Positions 62,640-64,000 of a stretch of DNA of 64,000 bases are shown one piece after another (within the stretch, counting starts at the first letter, position 1; each line of letters begins with the position of its first letter). The translations under genes and the position numbers were made by a program. The stretch is taken from assembly GCA_035610365.1 (NCBI GenBank), contig CM069432.1, positions 229,484,532 through 229,548,531 of the forward strand, given 5' to 3'. This stretch comes from Aquatica leii (taxonomy: Eukaryota > Arthropoda > Insecta > Coleoptera > Lampyridae). A model generated the notes under the pieces. It did not search any database and was not told the origin of the DNA. It saw nothing but the letters and a program-made list of their open reading frames with translations.

Positions 62640-64000
62640 TTTTCAATAAATTTTAATAGAACGTTTCTGTAATTTTAAAATTAAGTTACAAAAAAAAACG
62701 AAAAAAAAGAGGCTTAGCTTATTTATTGAGAAGGCATACGAGCATATACTAAAAAGTTCAAGTAACCAGGTGAATTGTCGCTAATGTTGTAAGATCTTTA
62801 TTCTATTTAAATTTTTTTTACACTGCTATTTGTAAATTTAATTAGAAAAAAAATTAAAAAAAAGGAAGCATCTGCTCCATTGAATCTGCAATATAGTAGT
62901 AAATAATTAGAATACAATTCATGCAAACTAAACATTACTAAAACTTAACGATTTATATTTACACTACCGAACAACACACTAAACAGAATCTGTTTTTGAA
63001 TATGTCAAGTGCAGGCAAGTTACTAACACGAAATGGTAGTAATAATGACATTTAAACGAGAAAAACGTAAAAATTTCGGGTTTTTAAAGTTATAGCATTT
63101 GATAAAAAAATATTTAATCACACAAAACAACTTTAAACCTTTTTTTTTGTTCCATCCTTATCGTCTAAAGTCTAAACCAACAATCTTTTACAATATGTAA
63201 TATTATAAAAGCATAGACTATAGTAATAGTAACTCGTAATTTGCAATTACTTTTATAATTTAAGATATTTTTTCAACTTAAGCCAAAGGGGGCGTTTTCT
63301 TAATCTGCAGTAATACGGGACGCTTATCAAACCAATGTAAATTAACTCTTTATTAAAATGAAAATTAGTTCCGGTTTTTTTGGCATTATATTTTCAGAAA
63401 TTTACATATTTGCAAAGAAAAACATTTTAAATATTTTTTCTATAATTAAGATATATATTATGTATATAGGTAGTTATTAAGTAATAATTTACATTTATAA
63501 CAAATAGTTAATGTACTTTAGTATTTCAATTAAGTATTTAATTATTATTTTTTATATTTGTTGAACACATTTTAGTTGATTCTATAAAAAATTAATTTGG
63601 TACCAATTAATTCTGGATAAAACTAAATTCAGCATTTTTCATTAATGTTTTCCAACTAATAATTTTTTTTTGAACTCTGGAGGTAATAAAGAAAAAAAAC
63701 TCAAGCGAATCTTGCAGTGTAATCGTAGATTTGAAAATTGATATCAGAAGCTTTAAAAATAAACAAAAAAAATAATTTTCCTTAAAAAAAAAGTTAAAAT
63801 TTTAACCTTTATGTTACCGCACCGAGTACCCGGTCCTATTTCCACTTTAAGGTGTCGTATTTTTTTTTCGGTTCAACCAATATTTTTGACTCTTCTTGAC
63901 ATCTGCCAAAAAATAGTTTTACTTGTGTAACCTAATTTTTATTTATTAATACTTAATACAAATTTAAATATTTATAGCTTTACAAAGTGCATCTCCTGTT
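62640..64000. other. AT-rich non-coding stretch to the window end
   Basis: No gene or element end was recognised. Only a short GC-richer patch (ACCGCACCGAGTACCCGGTC at 63818) stands out. Confidence 0.4.

Overview
The window is AT-rich eukaryotic DNA, almost certainly from an arthropod and most likely an insect. It is made nearly entirely of transposable elements, and no host gene, rRNA, tRNA or CRISPR array could be supported. The element mix points to an insect: BEL/Pao, Copia, Penelope-like elements (PLEs), R1-like and RTE-like LINEs, pogo-like, piggyBac, Crypton, Helitron and Polinton/Maverick. The BEL primer-binding site matches tRNA-Tyr, and short introns have GTAAG donors. I cannot name the species.

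Left flank (1-26.4 kb): a decayed graveyard. It holds a Copia fragment, several PLE fragments (some with hammerhead-ribozyme-like cores), a complete-ended pogo-like transposon with a broken transposase (7059-9792), a Crypton recombinase remnant interrupted by a palindromic insert, a reverse-strand R1-like LINE, a second pogo-like C-terminal piece, and an RTE-like fragment. Two PLE insertions have inverted pseudo-LTRs with a tail of about 30 bp and clear target-site duplications (18.4 kb and 21.1-23.4 kb).

Centre (26403-50994): three elements nested inside one another. A BEL/Pao retrotransposon (reverse strand, 296-bp LTRs, 5-bp TSD CACAG) carries a CR1/Jockey-type LINE (forward strand, (TTA)n tail, 7-bp TSD ATATGTA). 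That LINE carries a 14,859-bp Polinton/Maverick (6-bp TSD CCCTGT). At both junctions the outer element stays in frame when the insert and one TSD copy are discounted.

The Polinton has about 0.6-kb terminal inverted repeats built of roughly 93-bp tandem units, each mostly carrying a TGACGTCA palindrome. On the forward strand lie an unknown gene, then a tightly packed block: packaging ATPase, small basic core-like protein, unknown protein, chromodomain integrase, probable penton, pVI-like protein, major capsid protein, a frameshifted RNase H-like protein and an adenain-like protease. Convergent to this is a five-exon protein-primed DNA polymerase (PolB) interrupted by one in-frame TAA. A small gene with a 5'UTR intron lies divergent from PolB, and the two share a near-identical promoter of about 60 bp. 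Replication (PolB, possible ssDNA-binding partner), integration (INT, TIRs) and particle formation (ATPase, capsid proteins, protease) are all represented, so this is a virus-like element that appears recently active.

Right flank (51-64 kb): mostly non-coding AT-rich DNA with a pogo-like transposase remnant, an 86-bp tandem duplication, a piggyBac copy that has lost its catalytic centre, and a short deletion-derivative Helitron with both termini.
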